NCBI RefSeq assembly: GCF_000374065.1
Contig: NZ_KB893275.1
Location: 1-44,811, forward strand
Direction of reading: 5' to 3'
DNA from: Spirosoma luteum DSM 19990
Lineage (GTDB): Bacteria > Bacteroidota > Bacteroidia > Cytophagales > Spirosomataceae
DNA: 44,811 nt
Part shown: positions 1 through 8,193 of the stretch, one piece after another
Layout: each line of letters starts with the position of its first letter
How positions within the stretch are numbered: the first letter of the stretch is position 1
Notes under the pieces: model-generated
What the model was told of the DNA's origin: nothing
Database searches by the model: none
What the model saw: only the letters and a program-made list of their open reading frames with translations
Translations under genes and position numbers: made by a program

Positions 1-183
1 AATGTACGGGGCAAAGCTGGAGCTCACAAAGTGATGCTGATGGCGGCTATTGCCTTCAACCTGAAGAAGTATATGAAGTTCACCACCAAGTTCACTCTCA
101 GCCAGGCCATAGCCCTAAAGGTGGAATGGTCATCACCTTCTCAAGACACTTTTCCGGGTTTTGGCGTGCTTTTTCTCAACTAA
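1..183 (+). CDS. Transposase, C-terminal 60 residues (partial)
   Basis: An open frame enters from the left edge and stops at 181-183. The peptide contains RGKAGAHKVMLMAAIAFNLKK, which resembles the last helix of DDE transposases of IS1182/IS5-like elements, where a conserved Asn-Leu-Lys follows the catalytic Glu helix. The catalytic residues lie upstream of the window. The remaining tail, ending in FGVLFLN, is not diagnostic. Whether the full gene is intact cannot be judged. Family assignment is from memory of such tails and is moderately sure; that it is a transposase is fairly sure. Confidence 0.55.
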   Translation, partial: NVRGKAGAHKVMLMAAIAFNLKKYMKFTTKFTLSQAIALKVEWSSPSQDTFPGFGVLFLN

Positions 184-268
184 GAAGAGCAGACCGATGG
201 TATAAAATCTTATTAGCCAATTCAGACACTGAAAATCGATCTAGAAAGCGGAGTTGTGCAACAGCCAC
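1..268 (+). mobile_element. 3' end of an insertion sequence (IS1182-like), cut by the window edge
   Basis: This is the end of an insertion sequence: a transposase C-terminus (1-183), about 70 bp of non-coding DNA, then a GTTGTGCAAC-AGCCAC sequence at about 253-267 that resembles IS terminal inverted repeats. The family is judged only from the transposase tail, and the exact outer boundary cannot be fixed because the other end is outside the window. Confidence 0.55.
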
Positions 269-632
269 GCCCGTTTTTCCAAGACTATCTACCGGCATCC
301 CCAATGAATTAATCCAAACGATTTTCCTGATTATCACAAACTCATCTCACGTACCAAAATCTTATTTTGGTACGTGAGATGAGTTTGTGATAATCAGCGG
401 GTATGACTAACAATCGGGTAAATCTTAGAGCATTTCAATCCCTGTAAATAAAAAATATCAAAGCAGTCCTGATACCTCAAGCCTTACGCTAAATCATAAA
501 ACTTGACGGAGAGTTTATGGGAAAGTGGCTGACCACACCATACTCAACTATAATCTAGTTTTATAGATTTGCATTAGTAATGCAGGGTACTAAGTCTGGT
601 AGTAATAAATAGAAATTAGTCACCTGATCGGC
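184..632. other. Non-coding stretch: IS end, long palindrome, no gene
   Basis: The stretch holds the outer end of the left insertion sequence, the 34-bp palindrome at 327-397, and about 230 AT-rich bases before the haloperoxidase stop codon in which I see no gene. The small open frame at 126-377 runs across the IS end and palindrome and is not credible as a gene. Confidence 0.6.
327..397. repeat. 34-bp perfect inverted repeat with a 3-nt loop
   Basis: Positions 327-360 (CTGATTATCACAAACTCATC and on to CAAAAT) are exactly repeated in reverse complement at 364-397, separated only by CTT. The arms are too long and too AT-balanced for an ordinary Rho-independent terminator, and no T-run follows. 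It lies about 60 bp outside the IS end. It may be a fold-back duplication made during transposition or replication, or a site for a dimeric DNA-binding protein. Confidence 0.9.
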
Positions 633-1952
633 CTACTTAATCGTTAGCTGATTAACCATATTGCCTACTTTGGTTCCCTGGCTCAGTCCAGCGCTAATGG
701 ACGGTCCATAATGAATACCGCCCACCAGCCGCGACCGGCCCGCTTCCTGAACATACTCCTGAAACGTAGTGTAGGACCGGACGCCATAACTCGAGGCATA
801 GCTGTTATCAGTAAAGGTGTAGCTGGCTCCAAACAATTTTTCCAGGACGGCGCCACTGGCTGCCGATACCACCGCGTGAGCGGCCGAGTATTCCGGATGG
901 GGCGGAGTAGGGAGGAGGGGGCTCCAGGTAGTCTTTTTCAACACATTGCGGATGTAAGTAAAAGGCCGAAGCAAATTATAGGTGTACTTTGTTTTGAAGG
1001 TCGAGACGGCTGCGTCACTCAGGGCAATGCCGTGCCGGGCATAAGCAGCTGCGGCTTTGAACAAGTCCTGGTTGGTTGCTACCAAAAGCTGGGTCAGGAT
1101 GTTGGTGGCGTGGGCCGGGACGTTCAGATTGCCCGGTGTATCGGCCCAAAACCTGGCCGTGGTCGTATCGGTTTTGGTGAGCGATTGTGAAGTTGTATAG
1201 ACCTCGTTCACCATCGCATAGAAAGCAGAGCCGGGGTCTTCGGAGTAAGCTATTGGTGGCCCCGGCTGCGAACTAACCGCACTGTTGGCTATAAACGTCC
1301 GGTTGTTACCCCAACGCGGTAAAATGGGGGCTGCGGTGGGCGTAGGGACCCACAATCCTGGCCCGACCGGGGGCGTGTAGGTGGGGTCGGTCACATTTTT
1401 ATTGGCCTGATGGGCGCCATCTGTTTTCGACCACTCAAAGATCGCATTGGCCACCTGTCGACCGTACGTCTCGGCATTCATTAATTTGTCAGGATTGGTA
1501 GCGGCCTGGAACTGATTTTTATAAACCGTTTCCAGCGAATCGATGCTTTTCAGGTTGGCCGCCGATGTACTTTCAAATAACTGTTTGGTAATGCTGGCCA
1601 TGGCTGCGTTGAGACTTTCGGGCCAATAGTACTGATCGGCACTTTGGCTGGGTGTGAGGGAACTACCACCAATCTGGGCCAGCAGGGAGGTGCTGCCTTC
1701 GATACCGGGTAATACCGCTTCGTACATCGTGATTCCAGCATAGCCAAATGAGCGGTCTGAGACGACGGAATTGTAGCCGGTGGTGCTAAGGGTCAGCCGG
1801 ATATGCATCTGCATCCAGGCATGGGCTACGTCGGCCGACAAGACTTGGGGGTTGAGCGGGCGGTGATCCTGGCAGGAACTTACCAGCACGAGACAAACGA
1901 GCAGCCAGATGGAGGATCGCACCAAGCGTTGTGGGGGGGTAGATCGGTTCAT
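633..1952 (-). CDS. Vanadium-dependent haloperoxidase / PAP2-like lipoprotein
   Basis: The product belongs to the vanadium haloperoxidase and acid phosphatase (PAP2) superfamily. The C-terminal third shows the family pattern K-x6-RP (in KYTYNLLRPF), then HPEYSAAHA where the classical enzymes have PSGH, then SRLVGGIHYG supplying the Arg and catalytic His. I start at the internal ATG (1952) because it gives a clean lipoprotein signal: Arg-rich start, hydrophobic helix and VSSC lipobox. The frame extends 29 codons further to an ATG at 2039 without a better signal. About 439 residues, as expected for a bacterial family member. The Ser-to-Ala and Gly-to-Ala changes in the PSGH element make phosphatase versus haloperoxidase activity uncertain. 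Probably an outer-membrane-anchored or periplasmic enzyme, transcribed alone. Confidence 0.8.
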   Translation of the reverse strand: MNRSTPPQRLVRSSIWLLVCLVLVSSCQDHRPLNPQVLSADVAHAWMQMHIRLTLSTTGYNSVVSDRSFGYAGITMYEAVLPGIEGSTSLLAQIGGSSLTPSQSADQYYWPESLNAAMASITKQLFESTSAANLKSIDSLETVYKNQFQAATNPDKLMNAETYGRQVANAIFEWSKTDGAHQANKNVTDPTYTPPVGPGLWVPTPTAAPILPRWGNNRTFIANSAVSSQPGPPIAYSEDPGSAFYAMVNEVYTTSQSLTKTDTTTARFWADTPGNLNVPAHATNILTQLLVATNQDLFKAAAAYARHGIALSDAAVSTFKTKYTYNLLRPFTYIRNVLKKTTWSPLLPTPPHPEYSAAHAVVSAASGAVLEKLFGASYTFTDNSYASSYGVRSYTTFQEYVQEAGRSRLVGGIHYGPSISAGLSQGTKVGNMVNQLTIK

Positions 1953-2463
1953 TGTTGAAACTATGCCTTTTTGTTCCGTTTGCGCGTAGCTAAACAGCAC
2001 CCTAACTAAACCAATGAAGGGGATCGTAATTCGTTTCATAGCTATGTTTTTAAAAGGTAGTCATTCATTTATATGTTCTATTGCGCGTGCGTCGGTCTGG
2101 AAGGTAGACGACTTCCGATAGCCAACCGCAGGCTTAAGCAGAGCGCTACGTGTCTGATGAGGGCGGTGTAAAGTTAAATTGGTGATATCATCATATATTG
2201 TAAAAAAACGTCAACTTCGTTACTGGCAAAAATTTGCGAACTGATGACTGAAGGCTTAGCCATCAACGTACCGTCTGCTCAGGGCTAGGTATTGGGAAAT
2301 AGGCCACCAAATAACCGTTCACTCAATTCATCCCTAAAAACAGTATTGAAGTTTCTGGGGAATCAGCCATGAATTACGGTTGAAACTTTTATGCTGAATC
2401 GCTTCCATTTTTACCGTAAAAAGGCCATATTAGGCTTTCAGAAAAGTAGCCTATCAACTGGAT
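1953..2463. other. Divergent intergenic region without a gene
   Basis: About 500 bp separate the haloperoxidase (leftward) and the AraC regulator (rightward), so promoters for both should lie here. I found no convincing -33/-7 pair or palindrome. The region 2170-2230 is AT-rich. Confidence 0.5.
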
Positions 2464-3291
2464 ATGAAATACGTTGAATATCCCCTTAGTCCCCTGTTAA
2501 AGCCCTTTGTTAATCGAGTTTGGGAGTTTGAAATGGACGTACCGATGGGTGAAGTGATCCATCAGCCTGACTGTTGCACAACCACTACTCACTTCATGTT
2601 TAATCTGAAGCCCCCGTTTAAAACAAAGCGGGGTGATACACTAATTCAGGCGAATGCTACGAATTTGATTACGCCCCTCACGCAGCCTGTCATCAATATT
2701 TTAGAAGGTACTCATCTACATATTGGCGTAGAGTTTACTATCACTGGTTTTCATCGACTGTGGCAAATTCCCTTGTATGCCATCAATTCGTCGGATACTG
2801 TACTCTATGATTTACAGGCGGTTATTGGGCCAGAAGCTCTGCGGGTATATAACCAATTAGGTGAAGCCCAGACAATGGCCAAACGGTTTGATCTGATAGA
2901 AAAATTTTTACTTCAGCACATCAATGGCAAACCCACCAAGGCGGGGTTAGTGGAGGGGGTTGAACAGCTCGTTGAGCAAGAACCCGAATCAGTATTGATT
3001 GAGAAGCTCATTAAACAACTCTATTGTAGCGAGAGTACGCTCTTGCGTCATTTTAAAGAGCAACTCGGAATTTCTACTAAAACGTACCTTCGTATTCAGC
3101 GGTTTCAACGAATCCGCAACCAATTGCTTGAAAAACCGGGCTGGAGATGGCAAGATGGGTTGGTCAATGTAGATTATTACGATCAAGCCCACTTTATCAA
3201 CGAATTCGTGGCCTTTTCCGGTCGGTCGCCTTCCAGTTATAAAAGTAGCATGAATGAAGTAGAGGAATTTTTTTCTAAATGCTTTCATTGA
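2464..3291 (+). CDS. AraC-family transcriptional regulator
   Basis: A 275-residue protein with an AraC-type helix-turn-helix pair at about residues 175-262. The first HTH reads around LIKQLYCSESTLLRHFKEQLGIS and the second ends in the typical DQAHFINEFVAFSGRSPSSYK, where FxxFxGxSPxxY is the family hallmark. The N-terminal 150 residues resemble the DUF6597-like sensor part found in many Bacteroidota AraC proteins, starting YPLSPLLKPFVNRVWEFE. The ATG at 2464 follows a short leader. It is alone on its strand, divergent from the haloperoxidase. The ligand and target genes are unknown. Confidence 0.85.
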   Translation: MKYVEYPLSPLLKPFVNRVWEFEMDVPMGEVIHQPDCCTTTTHFMFNLKPPFKTKRGDTLIQANATNLITPLTQPVINILEGTHLHIGVEFTITGFHRLWQIPLYAINSSDTVLYDLQAVIGPEALRVYNQLGEAQTMAKRFDLIEKFLLQHINGKPTKAGLVEGVEQLVEQEPESVLIEKLIKQLYCSESTLLRHFKEQLGISTKTYLRIQRFQRIRNQLLEKPGWRWQDGLVNVDYYDQAHFINEFVAFSGRSPSSYKSSMNEVEEFFSKCFH

Positions 3292-3903
3292 CAACTTTCC
3301 GTATACAGTAAATCCGTAGCATACGTACTGTAGCTGTAGTGTCGGAAATAGTTAATTTAACCGTATCGAATTCAGGTGAGACATTACGAGTTGCTTCTTC
3401 ACTAAATACAATTTTTAGTGTTTAAAATTTCGTTCAGCTAATCACTTCAATAAGTGAATGGCTGTTTCAAACAAATTTTTTGTATGAACTGTACTTCTCA
3501 AGCCTGAAAACGTTCACGAAATGGTTGCGTTATCTGAGCGCTTACTATGAAATGTACAAATTTTAAAAAAGTGTGAGTACAACTTCCCTTTATTTCAGAT
3601 AACGGTAAAATACTATTTGGAGATCGGATTAGGCCTCTTTAAACACCCGAAGCATCACGATTTACTTCGGAGTGGCATCGGCCATCCGACGCGTACGACT
3701 GGCTGGCGTGGTCATGTTGGAAGTATATATATGAAAGATACATCGTCTCACTTAGGAGCGTTTATTGAGATAGCACATAGCACATCCGACGCTCACCATT
3801 GTCCGTCGTCAACCGAAAGTTGACAGATGCGGACGGTCCGCCACAGCGGTATCACTTATACAGGATACCCGTAGATTGTGCAGTGTTAATCGCTCAGATA
3901 CGT
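3292..3903. other. Convergent intergenic region with a hairpin
   Basis: Some 610 bp lie between the stops of the AraC gene and the NTF2-like gene. The only clear structure is a two-part hairpin: GTCAAC-CGAAA-GTTGAC at 3808-3824 enclosed by CCGTC (3803-3807) and GACGG (3832-3836). It may terminate transcription from either side. The 68-codon frame at 3617 has a composition unlike a protein and no recognisable motif, so I do not call it. Confidence 0.5.
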
Positions 3904-4425
3904 TTAGTGCTTCGGCATTTGTTTCACCGGGTCAAACGGTTCAGCTCCTTTATCAATTAAAACATTTTCTCCCGCATCCAGTAACCATTTCCCATTTTGT
4001 TTTACAAAGACAAGTGTGGCCAGCCCATCGGTAGGGCCGGGTTTCTTTCCATCTGGTAACGGAGCCGGGTGCGGGTCAGAATCATAAGAATGTAAGACAA
4101 CGTGGGCTATAGCCACATCCTTTGTTGTGAAGCGAATGGCCACCTCCTTTTTCTCCATTACAGACGTTTTAAAGATGGTATTATGATAAACCTGGTGTGC
4201 ATATTGGGATTGCTTTCGACCTTTCCACCACATGCCGACAACGTTCACCCAGTCGGTATCTTCGGTCGTATAGTTTTTCAGATCATCATACTTATGATGG
4301 TTCCAGCTATAGATCATCGCATCAATCTGTTTATGGATGGCCGATTCGTCGGCGGTCCGAGTTTGGGCAAACAGGTGCCCACTCATCAACACCAGGAGGG
4401 TGGTCGTCAGTATTTTTTTCATCAC
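3904..4425 (-). CDS. Secreted NTF2/SnoaL-like protein (SgcJ/EcaC type)
   Basis: A 173-residue protein beginning with a signal peptide (MMKKILTTTLLVLMSGHLFA, cleavage near AQT). The rest has the layout of the SgcJ/EcaC family of NTF2-fold proteins: an N-terminal helix with SAIHKQIDAMIYSWNHHKYDDL, a loop TEDTDWVNVVGMWWKGR, and C-terminal strands ending NGKWLLDAGENVLID. These proteins bind small hydrophobic molecules or act as small isomerases, and no substrate can be assigned here. The gene lies 60 bp downstream of an AraC regulator on the same strand, so the pair may be one unit. A second ATG three bases in is equally possible as start. Confidence 0.75.
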   Translation of the reverse strand: MMKKILTTTLLVLMSGHLFAQTRTADESAIHKQIDAMIYSWNHHKYDDLKNYTTEDTDWVNVVGMWWKGRKQSQYAHQVYHNTIFKTSVMEKKEVAIRFTTKDVAIAHVVLHSYDSDPHPAPLPDGKKPGPTDGLATLVFVKQNGKWLLDAGENVLIDKGAEPFDPVKQMPKH

Positions 4426-4485
4426 TGTTTTTTTTGGTAAAACTAGCTTAGCGAGAACGCAAAAGCCTAGTACAAACGCGACATC

Positions 4486-5316
4486 TTAATCAAAGAGCCG
4501 GTTAAAAAATTTGACCTCGGAGGTCGAAAGTGCTGATTCAATCACCGAAGGGTTAACCCCCGCAAATTCCTGGAAGTCGCGGATCAGGTGCATCTGGTCA
4601 AAGTACCCACATTCAATAGCAATCGTAAACCAGCTACGCTCAGGCTGTTGTTCTTTCATAATCCAGGCCTGGGCAAATCGGACTAACCGGGAGTAGTGTT
4701 TGGGCGGTAATCCGATTCGTTGCCCGAATACCCGCTCAAATTGGCGGATACTCAGGCAGGCATAGGATGCCAATTGGTCTATTTTAAGTAATCCCCGTTC
4801 TTTAATCAGTAGCGGAAGCACCTGATCAATGGGTAAAGCAGGTTTTAATCGGCCAACCTGTTTAAGCAGAAACCGGTCAACAATCATTTTCATGTTGGCA
4901 AAAGAATCGGCCTCTCGTAGTTGGTCGGTTACTTCATCCATTTTTCTCCCCAACAGGCCTACTGCATCAAATGAATCCTGACTCAATAGTTCCCTCATGG
5001 GTATGCCTAACAAGCGATACAATCCGCCCGGCTGAAATCCCACCTTGATCATCAAATGATCACGCCCCGGCCTGATAATATGCCGATTGACATGGGGTCC
5101 AACGATTAGCGAAGAGGAAAGCGTTTCTTTTTTATCGGTAGCCATATCCTCTGCACCCGAACGATCTCTGAGGTAAAAGAACAAGCAGTGCTCGGGCAGT
5201 GGGGGCACTAGGAATTGCGGTTGGATAGCCGATTCATCAAAGTTGACCTGATGAATCATGATGTTGTTGACAAACCCTTTTAAGGCCGGATGCGGCTCGT
5301 AGAATTGTTGAAACAT
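4486..5316 (-). CDS. AraC-family transcriptional regulator
   Basis: A protein of about 276 residues with a C-terminal AraC DNA-binding domain. The first HTH reads KIDQLASYACLSIRQFERVFGQRIG and the second ends DQMHLIRDFQEFAGVNPSVIE. The N-terminus (FYEPHPALKGFVNNIMI) is of the kind in which AraC proteins of this group start. I use the ATG at 5316; the open frame continues 25 codons upstream but those residues (rich in Ser and Trp) do not fit the family. It precedes the NTF2-like gene on the same strand and may regulate it. It is only distantly similar to the AraC protein at 2464. Confidence 0.82.
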   Translation of the reverse strand: MFQQFYEPHPALKGFVNNIMIHQVNFDESAIQPQFLVPPLPEHCLFFYLRDRSGAEDMATDKKETLSSSLIVGPHVNRHIIRPGRDHLMIKVGFQPGGLYRLLGIPMRELLSQDSFDAVGLLGRKMDEVTDQLREADSFANMKMIVDRFLLKQVGRLKPALPIDQVLPLLIKERGLLKIDQLASYACLSIRQFERVFGQRIGLPPKHYSRLVRFAQAWIMKEQQPERSWFTIAIECGYFDQMHLIRDFQEFAGVNPSVIESALSTSEVKFFNRLFD

Positions 5317-5542
5317 AGCCCTACGGTTTAGTATTACTGTTGGCCATTGCTTAGCCGCATCTGTTAGCCAGGAAGAGGTAGAGACATTCACGCAGAATTT
5401 ACAGTACTGTCCTTACACTCCTTATAAAGCGGTGATACACTGTTGTCTAATTAAGCCAAAGATCTGGTTTTATCAATCTCCTTGCTTCATGGAAGCGTTA
5501 ACGACTGGGTAGTCCCTGCGTTTCTTTGAGCGAAGCGGATGC

Positions 5543-6013
5543 TCAAGTACTTGACTGCTTGATAACTCTGTAGAGCATGGCGAAATTGATGCCAGCTAAA
5601 AGGGCCATCGGAATGCGTCGGTAAAGCAGGTCCGTTGAGATAAGCCGGTCGATTAGCCTTAGAGAAAACCGCTTATCTAACTCTACTTGAATAGGAATTT
5701 GAATGAATAGGGTTGACAGTAAAGTAATTAGATAGAAAAGTAAGGCTACCCAAATCATCCACGTTGGTATGATAGGTGGTCGAAACCAGAATAAGAGTAT
5801 CAGGGGAATCAACAGCAAGAAAAAGAACACAACAAAGAAAGGAATAATGAGCGCACTATCAATTTGGTGGAACGCCGGAAACTCTTTAGCTCCTACCCCT
5901 CGCCAAGTGCGGTAAGCCACTAGTGAATTAGTGATACCAGCGCCAAACACATAAAAGGCCAGAAAAATATACACAGTAAATACAATAGGTGAAAGACGGT
6001 GTCTGTTGGTCAT
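5543..6013 (-). CDS. Four-helix integral membrane protein, function unknown
   Basis: A 156-residue protein with four evident hydrophobic segments: residues about 9-30, 52-78, 84-106 and 133-150. Between helices one and two it reads AYRTWRGVGAKEFPAFHQIDS, a layout like small DUF1772/anthrone-oxygenase-type membrane proteins, but I cannot assign it firmly. Start at 6013 is the only ATG giving a full first helix. It stands alone, upstream of decayed IS3 sequence. Confidence 0.65.
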   Translation of the reverse strand: MTNRHRLSPIVFTVYIFLAFYVFGAGITNSLVAYRTWRGVGAKEFPAFHQIDSALIIPFFVVFFFLLLIPLILLFWFRPPIIPTWMIWVALLFYLITLLSTLFIQIPIQVELDKRFSLRLIDRLISTDLLYRRIPMALLAGINFAMLYRVIKQSST

Positions 6014-6036
6014 GGACTATTTGTTAAAAGTGTTTG

Positions 6037-6062
6037 CTACGGCTAGTCGTTGACAGGTATTA
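6037..6062. repeat. Inverted copy of an IS3 orfA terminal segment
   Basis: This 26-bp stretch (GCTACGG...CAGGTATT) matches positions 6715-6740 in reverse complement at 25 of 26 bases. There the same DNA encodes the last residues of an IS3-type OrfA (LRVVVDRY-stop). A third, more diverged copy lies at about 6184-6245, in the same orientation as 6715-6740. Confidence 0.75.
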
Positions 6063-6340
6063 AAAGTGGTCGTGCAATTATATGCCCGCTACGGCATCGC
6101 AGTGGCCGGTACGCCGGTGCGGCCCCACCCCGGCCAATTGAGAAGTATACGCATGCAAGCCCAAGCGTTTCGTAAAAGAGCGTTTTATGGGACACATGAT
6201 TGTAATAACTGTCCAATGCTATCCATAACATACGCTCTAGAACTACCATTTAGACTTTTGCAACAGCCACTGGCATTATGTAAAGCGGAGTTTGCGTCGC
6301 AGACACTTACTAATATACTATTGCGGGGGATGCCCAGTCT

Positions 6341-6541
6341 TCATGATGAGCGACGGCCGAAAAAGTATTCCTTAAGACACAAGATTGCAAGCCCAAACAT
6401 CACCACTGTGCCGATCAGGTGTGCAACATCTGCCCCTCGCATGTTCTCAAAAATGGGACGACCTAGCAGGCTTGACAGGTTGAAGCCTCCAAGAACTGTA
6501 AACACGAAGAACAGGAGAAGAGACCTGCGTCGATTTTTCAT
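6341..6541 (-). CDS. Small two-helix membrane protein, function unknown
   Basis: A 66-residue frame with a basic N-terminus (MKNRRR) followed by two hydrophobic segments at about residues 7-24 and 40-58 and a basic C-terminus (FFGRRSS). This charge pattern is that of a genuine small inner-membrane protein. No homology is recognised. It lies in a segment bounded by inverted IS3 fragments (6037-6062 and 6715-6740), so it may be a passenger or a relic. The overlapping plus-strand frame at 6066-6572 is rejected. Confidence 0.45.
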   Translation of the reverse strand: MKNRRRSLLLFFVFTVLGGFNLSSLLGRPIFENMRGADVAHLIGTVVMFGLAILCLKEYFFGRRSS

Positions 6542-6712
6542 AGTTTTGGGTGTATTAAGGCCGCACTACTAAGTACTAATAAAGGCTATTGACCAATACT
6601 CTTTGCAAACTCTTTAGGCTACGGTGATTCTTATATGCCACTGAAACAGGTTTACAAATGGGATAACAAGCCGCTTGGTCTCAGGAAGGAGGGTTTTATG
6701 GGACAACTAGTT

Positions 6713-6999
6713 TCAATACCTGTCAACGACTACCCGTAGCATACGTTCTAATTCAGCTTGCTTAAGCTGCTTTTTCAGGAGTAAAATTTCTTGCTGTTCT
6801 GGGTTCCCTTGGATTCCGCTACCAGCTCTAGGGACTTAAGAAGGCGCTCGTTCTCTACGCCATCGGGTTAGAATTTGTGTGGTAATGCCCAACTCTTCAG
6901 CGGTCGCTTTTAGAGAGCCTTTGGCTTCCGACAGCTCCACGGCCATCTTCTTGAACTTTCCGGTCCGCCGGAGCGGTCGTATTGTCGCCTGATTTTCAT
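6713..6999 (-). pseudogene. IS3-family transposase OrfA, frameshifted remnant
   Basis: Read leftward, the region encodes three pieces of an IS3 OrfA in different frames. They are MKIRRQYDR, then GKFKKMAVELSEAKGSLKATAEELGITT followed by LTRWRRE (the HTH_Tnp_1 domain), and finally QQEILLLKKQLKQAELERMLR (the leucine-zipper coiled coil). Frames change near 6960 and again near 6840, where a stop also occurs. No OrfB with the DDE catalytic domain follows; the sequence ends at 6713 just after the OrfA stop. Clearly non-functional. Confidence 0.8.
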
Positions 7000-7140
7000 G
7001 CAGGACCGCCTGAGCGGTTCACTAAGTTAGAACATGCTTAACTTAATGTCCAGTCAAATGTAGCAGGACCATGCCAATAGAAGATAACAAAAAAGACAGG
7101 TACATCGGATGCCGGATGGCCTGGTAGTAATGACCGCTAG

Positions 7141-7659
7141 CTATACCTTTCGCTCAAATGCGTAGGTAAATAACTGGTCATTTACCTTTCGCTTCCAGGT
7201 CATTACTTTCGATTTGGCCCCGCTCGATAAGGTCCCATCCGTCAAGATTAATTCGGCATTATCTTTACTGCCATCAGCATGGGTGATGGTGATAGTGCTA
7301 CCAGTGACGGACTAGGTATCCCCCATCTGTGGCCCCATTTCTAAGGCACTATTCCCACTGCTAGCACAAATAGTCTGCTCTAGGGGAACCACCGTGCCAT
7401 CGCTTTTAAACTCGTACAAAAAGATCGGCAGACAGTTGCTGGTGATCAGATTGAGTTGGATATAAAAATCAAGGATATCGTCAATGTTGCCAACAGGTGG
7501 GGAAACCTGTAGTTTTTGCCATGCCCAGACGCTGGCGACGCTGGCGGGATGGGTAGCCGCAGGAACAGGATCGGAGTTTTTGTTGCTACAGCTGGGTGCC
7601 AGCAGGGGCAGGCTCAACAGGAGCAGAACAGGCAGATACAGAAAACGAATAGGTTTCAT
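7141..7659 (-). pseudogene. Lipoprotein gene interrupted by an in-frame amber codon
   Basis: The first 115 codons encode a lipoprotein precursor: a signal with LAPSCSN (lipobox Cys at residue 24), then a domain ending MGPQMGDT before TAG at 7312-7314. The same frame runs on without change for 56 more codons (SVTGSTITITHADGSKDNAE, later LTDGTLSSGAKSK, ending AFERKV) to a second TAG at 7141-7143. The downstream part has the look of a lipocalin-like lipoprotein strand series, so the natural protein was about 172 residues. A single TGG-to-TAG change would explain it. It lies 27 bp downstream of another lipoprotein gene on the same strand. Alternatives are a sequencing error or a functional truncated form. 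Confidence 0.72.
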
Positions 7660-7686
7660 AACTGAGTTGGTTACTAGTGAAACTAG

Positions 7687-8193
7687 TTAGAGTACGGGGG
7701 AGTCGAAGGTTCCTTCAAGGGTGTAGGTTTTACCATCTTTGGCATTTTTACCCGTTCCGCTAAAAGTACCGCTACACCGGGTTTGGGTAGCCGTTTTTAG
7801 ATCGACCTGGCCAGTACTGGGTTCCAGTATGCCGACCGTACCCTGAAAGGCTTCGGGTAAGGCATAGCTTTGATACAAAAAATTTGCTTTTCCGCTGCCC
7901 AGGCTTTGGCCAGGGGCGATGAAGGGGTAAGTCCCGGCTGACTGACCAGTAATAGTTATGAGGAGCGAATGTTTTTCATCGGCACTGTTGACTACCACAT
8001 CATATCCACCCCCGCCTATGGCCGTTACCTTGGTGGTTTGAAACTCGGTAATAACCTTTCCATTTTGAGTAAGCTTGATACTACCCGTGCCGGTGCCCGT
8101 ACTGGCGGCTTGGGGATCGGCCCCGTTTTTCTTGCAGCAGGCCAAGGTAAGTGCGAGTAGCATTACCGCAGTTAGGGAATAGATTGGTCTCAT
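7687..8193 (-). CDS. Putative lipoprotein, beta-rich, function unknown
   Basis: A 168-residue precursor with a lipoprotein signal (MRPIYSLTAVMLLALTLACCKK; Cys at 19 or 20). The mature part is a Gly/Thr/Ser-rich beta protein: a linker ASTGTGTGS, then strands around SIKLTQNGKVITEFQTTKV and ending TYTLEGTFDSPVL. This resembles the DUF6252-type lipoproteins of Bacteroidota, which have an early GKxxT and a late C-GTF element (here CSGTFSGTGKNAKDGKTYTLEG). Function is unknown. It precedes the amber-interrupted lipoprotein gene and is probably co-transcribed with it. Confidence 0.68.
   Translation of the reverse strand: MRPIYSLTAVMLLALTLACCKKNGADPQAASTGTGTGSIKLTQNGKVITEFQTTKVTAIGGGGYDVVVNSADEKHSLLITITGQSAGTYPFIAPGQSLGSGKANFLYQSYALPEAFQGTVGILEPSTGQVDLKTATQTRCSGTFSGTGKNAKDGKTYTLEGTFDSPVL

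Noticed and set aside
3617..3823. 68-codon frame on the plus strand
   Set aside because: No motif, signal or plausible composition, and it crosses a hairpin; treated as chance.
6066..6572. 168-codon plus-strand frame
   Set aside because: It runs across IS3 fragments and antisense to a more plausible small membrane protein; composition is not protein-like.
7312..7314. Amber codon as programmed pyrrolysine
   Set aside because: No pyl genes or known Bacteroidota use; a point mutation is simpler.
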